Assembly: GCF_037975245.1 (NCBI RefSeq) | Contig: NC_092578.1 | Location: 16,002,821-16,066,820, forward strand | DNA: 64,000 nucleotides | From: Apostichopus japonicus | Lineage: Eukaryota; Echinodermata; Holothuroidea; Aspidochirotida; Stichopodidae | Direction of reading: 5' to 3' | Part shown: positions 61,101 through 64,000 of the stretch, piece after piece | Position numbering within the stretch: the first letter of the stretch is position 1 | Layout of the letters: every line of letters begins with the position of its first letter | The notes under the pieces: model-generated | What the model saw: the letters and a program-made list of their open reading frames with translations, nothing else | What the model was told of the DNA's origin: nothing | Databases searched by the model: none | Translations under genes and position numbers: made by a program

Positions 61101-62139
61101 CCGCATCTTACAAAAAAAAACAATTCTCTACAAGAATTCTAAAATCCCTACCAAAAAATATCTTGAGAAAGGGGAATCTCTACCAACAATCCAAAGCTAG
61201 TGCAAACCCTGCCCTGGCTACACATAGAGTTTCAATAACGATCTTTAAGACAAACCTAGTAGGCATGAGATGGTTGTAGTTGTACACTTTGACAAAAGGC
61301 TTGATCCTGGACCTCTTCTTAATAGCTTTCTTGCCCATACGCTTGGTCACCTTCCTTGGGTACCTTTCAATGCCTGCTACCAGTGCATGTGCGTATGGCC
61401 TCTCGTTACTTCCGTCATCGTGGTTCTGTGGGGGAAAGAATGATCATAACAACATTTGAGATAAGTACTGTGTTTCACCAGAGTCTTGGTTTTTAAAGCT
61501 ATTACAGTTTGTGTAAACCTCAAAATCAGGAATACAAGTAATTCACTTTCGTCTGAACTGACAGTCCACAAGAGAAGATGAAGGGATTCCCTGTTTTGGC
61601 AATTCAGTATCGAACAAAGTTGCAAAAAACAACTTTCAAACTCAAAATCAGAAAGCTGTTTTTAAAATAGACATGATACTCCTGACTGTACCAACATTAG
61701 CAGGGTAGTCAGTTTTTCACTTTGTGACAACCTGTTCAAACAAGGCTCTCACTACTAGTTAAACATTATTTACAAACATGAGGAAAGCATAATGAAGATC
61801 ACTGTCCTGATGACCAAAGTTACCATTATAATCGTCCTGTGTAAGCACAAAGGTGTTTGAGTTAGGACTCACCTGTTTGTCCTTTCACTCAACGACTGAT
61901 CAAACTTTTTTTCAAGCCTTCACTTTCAGTCTCTTTAGCCTAGTCTAAACTCTAGTTACTAACATCTGTCAAGATACAATTTACTAAAAATTAAAATACT
62001 CTATGCTTTCCACGTATGATATGCAAGCTAAAATCTGATTCAACATATCTGAACTTACCTTTACTATCACAGCTTTTCTGCCAGCGAAGCGTCCTGATAG
62101 AACTAGCACAACACGCCCTTGCTTCATGAACTTACCCAT
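58096..62139 (-). CDS. RPL27: RPL27, 60S ribosomal protein eL27 (four coding exons)
   Basis: Exons, in transcript order: 62059-62139, 61256-61425, 59355-59465, 58096-58144. They join in frame to 136 residues, the same length as human eL27. The protein starts [20 protein letters not shown], a KOW-type beta core. It continues with [20 protein letters not shown] and ends [15 protein letters not shown]. It is Lys/Arg-rich throughout, as expected for an rRNA-binding protein of the large subunit. The first coding exon has a 5' acceptor 4 nt before the ATG, so a non-coding 5' exon must lie upstream, as is usual in ribosomal protein genes. Confidence 0.97.
58145..59354 (-). other. RPL27: RPL27 intron before last exon
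   Basis: 1.2 kb, no recognised repeat or RNA gene; no C/D or H/ACA box snoRNA pattern could be secured by eye. Confidence 0.5.
59355..59465 (-). CDS. RPL27: RPL27 third coding exon
   Basis: Encodes [20 protein letters not shown] through KAKFQD. Acceptor ctcag|g, donor cag|gtgatg, phase 2 on both sides. Confidence 0.95.
59466..61255 (-). other. RPL27: RPL27 intron between second and third coding exons
   Basis: 1.8 kb, AT-rich, with no recognised element. Confidence 0.5.
61256..61425 (-). CDS. RPL27: RPL27 second coding exon
   Basis: Encodes [20 protein letters not shown] through [12 protein letters not shown] plus two bases. Acceptor cacag|aac, donor tag|gtttgt, phase 2. Confidence 0.96.
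62059..62139 (-). CDS. RPL27: RPL27 first coding exon
   Basis: Encodes [20 protein letters not shown] and RKAVIVK. Exon begins at 62143 after ttcag with only catc before the ATG. Donor aag|gtaagt, phase 0. Confidence 0.95.
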
Positions 62140-62271
62140 GATGCTGAAAGGCAAGAACACCACAAAAAACAAATAAATAAAAATAACAAATTTTCATTCA
62201 TGCAAACTATGAAGGCTTCAAACTCTTGACCAAATTCCTCAAACATTTATTGCTATCTACATGATGTTATA

Positions 62272-62391
62272 CTAATACATTGTCCCATTGGCACCGAGTG
62301 TCAGCAATTTTATACTATGTTTATTTAATGCTTCGCTCTTGGCTTCGGCGTAGTCTATGACAAGTTCATTATTTACCGAGCCTGTATCCAT
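62272..62391 (-). CDS. Possible small exon or ORF, unrecognised
   Basis: On the minus strand, after tttcag|g, an ATG opens 39 codons (MDTGSVNNELVIDYAEAKSE and onward) to TAG. A minus AATAAA follows at 62246-62251. It could be the last exon of an upstream minus-strand gene, an alternative 5' exon of RPL27, or chance. The product is not recognised. Confidence 0.25.
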   Translation of the reverse strand: MDTGSVNNELVIDYAEAKSEALNKHSIKLLTLGANGTMY

Positions 62392-62399
62392 CCTGAAAC

Positions 62400-64000
62400 A
62401 AGTGATAGTATGATGGTATACTGTAAATTTGCAATTAGTAAGGGCAATAACTTTCTTTTAGAGGGTAGCACTGATGACCATCTCATTGATTTTGCTAAGC
62501 TATTAAGTTCCTTTAAGTAATGTGATTTCATCAATGGACCAAAATCCACCATGAATAGAGAGAATCATACTCGTAAAAGTGGTCAGTCAAACTGCATGAA
62601 ACAAGGAAACTTTCTTAACTTCGCGCATGCTATAAAGTGTATTGTACAAACCCGCTGAATATGTGATACAATCCACAACAGAGTTTCAAATTCAACATAC
62701 AAAGTTTACGTTTCTTAGTTTCACTGTAAGAAGTTTGCTATTTTTTCAAGGCTTTGTAGCATAAAATTGGAAATGCAAAAGTGGTGAAAATTTAACTAAC
62801 AACAATGCAATACAGTCTCTTGTATAACTGTAAGAGCAGCTACTTAAAGTGATATATAAGTATAACACAGTAGTATACGCGAATTTACCGTATTCTACCA
62901 TATACTGTAGTGTAGGGCCCTCATTAGCAACATTAGGCCTACCCTAGGCCTAACGTTGGGCTATGTTAGTTGTTACTGTTTGTCATTCATCGAAGCGGTA
63001 GGGTATGTAAGCCTCAGTTTCCTTACGTAGGCCTATGTCTATTCTATTTCATAGGCTAAGTTAACGGAGGTTAACAACCATGGATAGACTTGATTGAGGC
63101 CTGAGAGCTTGGCACTGTTAACTAGCGAGTATCTAGCCTAACGGTATGTACCAACGCTTTATATTACACAAAGTTACGATTAGGCTATACACAGGATACA
63201 TCTTGAACCCTCTTAAAACCCTTGCGACAATGGACTCCCTAATGTCGCATTCCTGGCAAAAGTCAAACAATTTTCGGGCTCAATACTGAGGAATGGACAT
63301 TGGGAACGAATGAAAATACAATTTGTGTAATATTCACACAGATTAGCATGATATTTTTGGATTGATATTCCACTCAGCAGATTGTTACCTTTGGGATTAT
63401 TGGCCGAATGAAAAAGGCAGGTTAAAGTTCATTTTGACATGTAAAAGCTAGCAATCAGTCGTTTGCATTGCCGAGAGGAAATTAGCAAGCATTCATCATA
63501 TGGAACGCCAAATTGACACCCTAGTGAGTGTAATAATAAAAAAAAAATGAACGGTAAATGAAAGGTACACAACGTCAATAAAAACAAAAACCTTCTTTGT
63601 ACAAACCTGCACGATGGTAGTTAAGTATGGCCACGAACAATTTACAAGGTGTAGAGTGTAGATTTATTAATATAGCACCATTTAACTTAAAATATGCCAA
63701 CTCGTTCCCCTAGATTTGTGTAAACAAATTTGTTGTTAAATTTAAAAAGCGCCCTTCGGTTGTTTGAAACATTCCAATACTACAATTTGTGATACAGAAT
63801 GTAGGCTACGAAGATTCATTTTCAGAGAATTTCGCGGTAAATGGTGATACCCCACCCCAATGAAATCAAATTCACGTGTCCCGCTTCCTCTCGAAGTCTG
63901 AGCTCACCATATTTGACCCAAGTTCCGACAACCCTCTTGGAAGCGGTTATTTTTTTTAATATTGAATTCTCATTTTCGCATCACAGATTCCTAGATTATT
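62400..64000. other. RPL27 upstream region, to window end
   Basis: The RPL27 promoter and non-coding first exon are expected here. A weak candidate is the minus-strand stretch 63943-63908, beginning cttcc (TOP-like pyrimidine start) and ending atg|gtgagc. Using it would create an upstream ATG, so the call is doubtful. No other gene recognised. Confidence 0.25.

Overview
The window is animal nuclear DNA. Its genes are split by GT-AG introns, its coding exons are GC-richer than the AT-rich surroundings, and the intergenic DNA carries tRNA-headed SINE-like repeats, several short non-autonomous DNA transposons, LINE tail fragments and (TA)n microsatellites. Two genes are highly conserved in eukaryotes and one in animals. 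A death-fold (DED-like) gene and the repeat style fit a marine invertebrate, perhaps an echinoderm, but the species cannot be fixed from sequence alone.

Layout. 1-10.9 kb is gene-poor and full of inverted-repeat elements: 3804-4921 (3-bp TSD), 6584-8143 (long terminal arms) and 9607-9966 (hAT-like, 8-bp TSD). A two-exon plus-strand gene at 11006-14176 encodes a 200-residue protein with an N-terminal DED-like domain and a PPPY motif. 14.2-25.7 kb is again repeat-rich: two more hAT-like elements with perfect 8-bp TSDs at 16079-16713 and 17708-18364, a foldback element at about 21.6-22.2 kb, two LINE tails and a decayed THAP zinc-finger relic. ABCF2 (ABC ATPase subfamily F) lies on the plus strand in 12 coding exons (25748-39065, 607 aa). 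After a gene-free convergent stretch, gamma-tubulin (TUBG1) lies on the minus strand in 12 coding exons (56591 down to about 44456). Ribosomal protein eL27 (RPL27) lies on the minus strand in four coding exons (62139 down to 58096, 136 aa). Exon boundaries were derived by reading splice sites and frame by hand; every junction keeps frame and the products follow the known families.

Functionally the three conserved genes are housekeeping: ABCF2 is a soluble ABC ATPase linked to ribosome function, eL27 is a 60S subunit protein, and gamma-tubulin nucleates microtubules. No operon-like relation is implied.

The most unusual observation is that five splice donors have been copied into tandem arrays that run into the following intron: ABCF2 introns 3, 6 and 10, TUBG1 intron 9, and the end of TUBG1 exon 12. 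Each repeat unit contains the last part of the exon plus its GT donor. The cleanest case, ABCF2 intron 10, has 13 donor copies spaced exactly 103 bp apart. No comparable array was seen over any acceptor.
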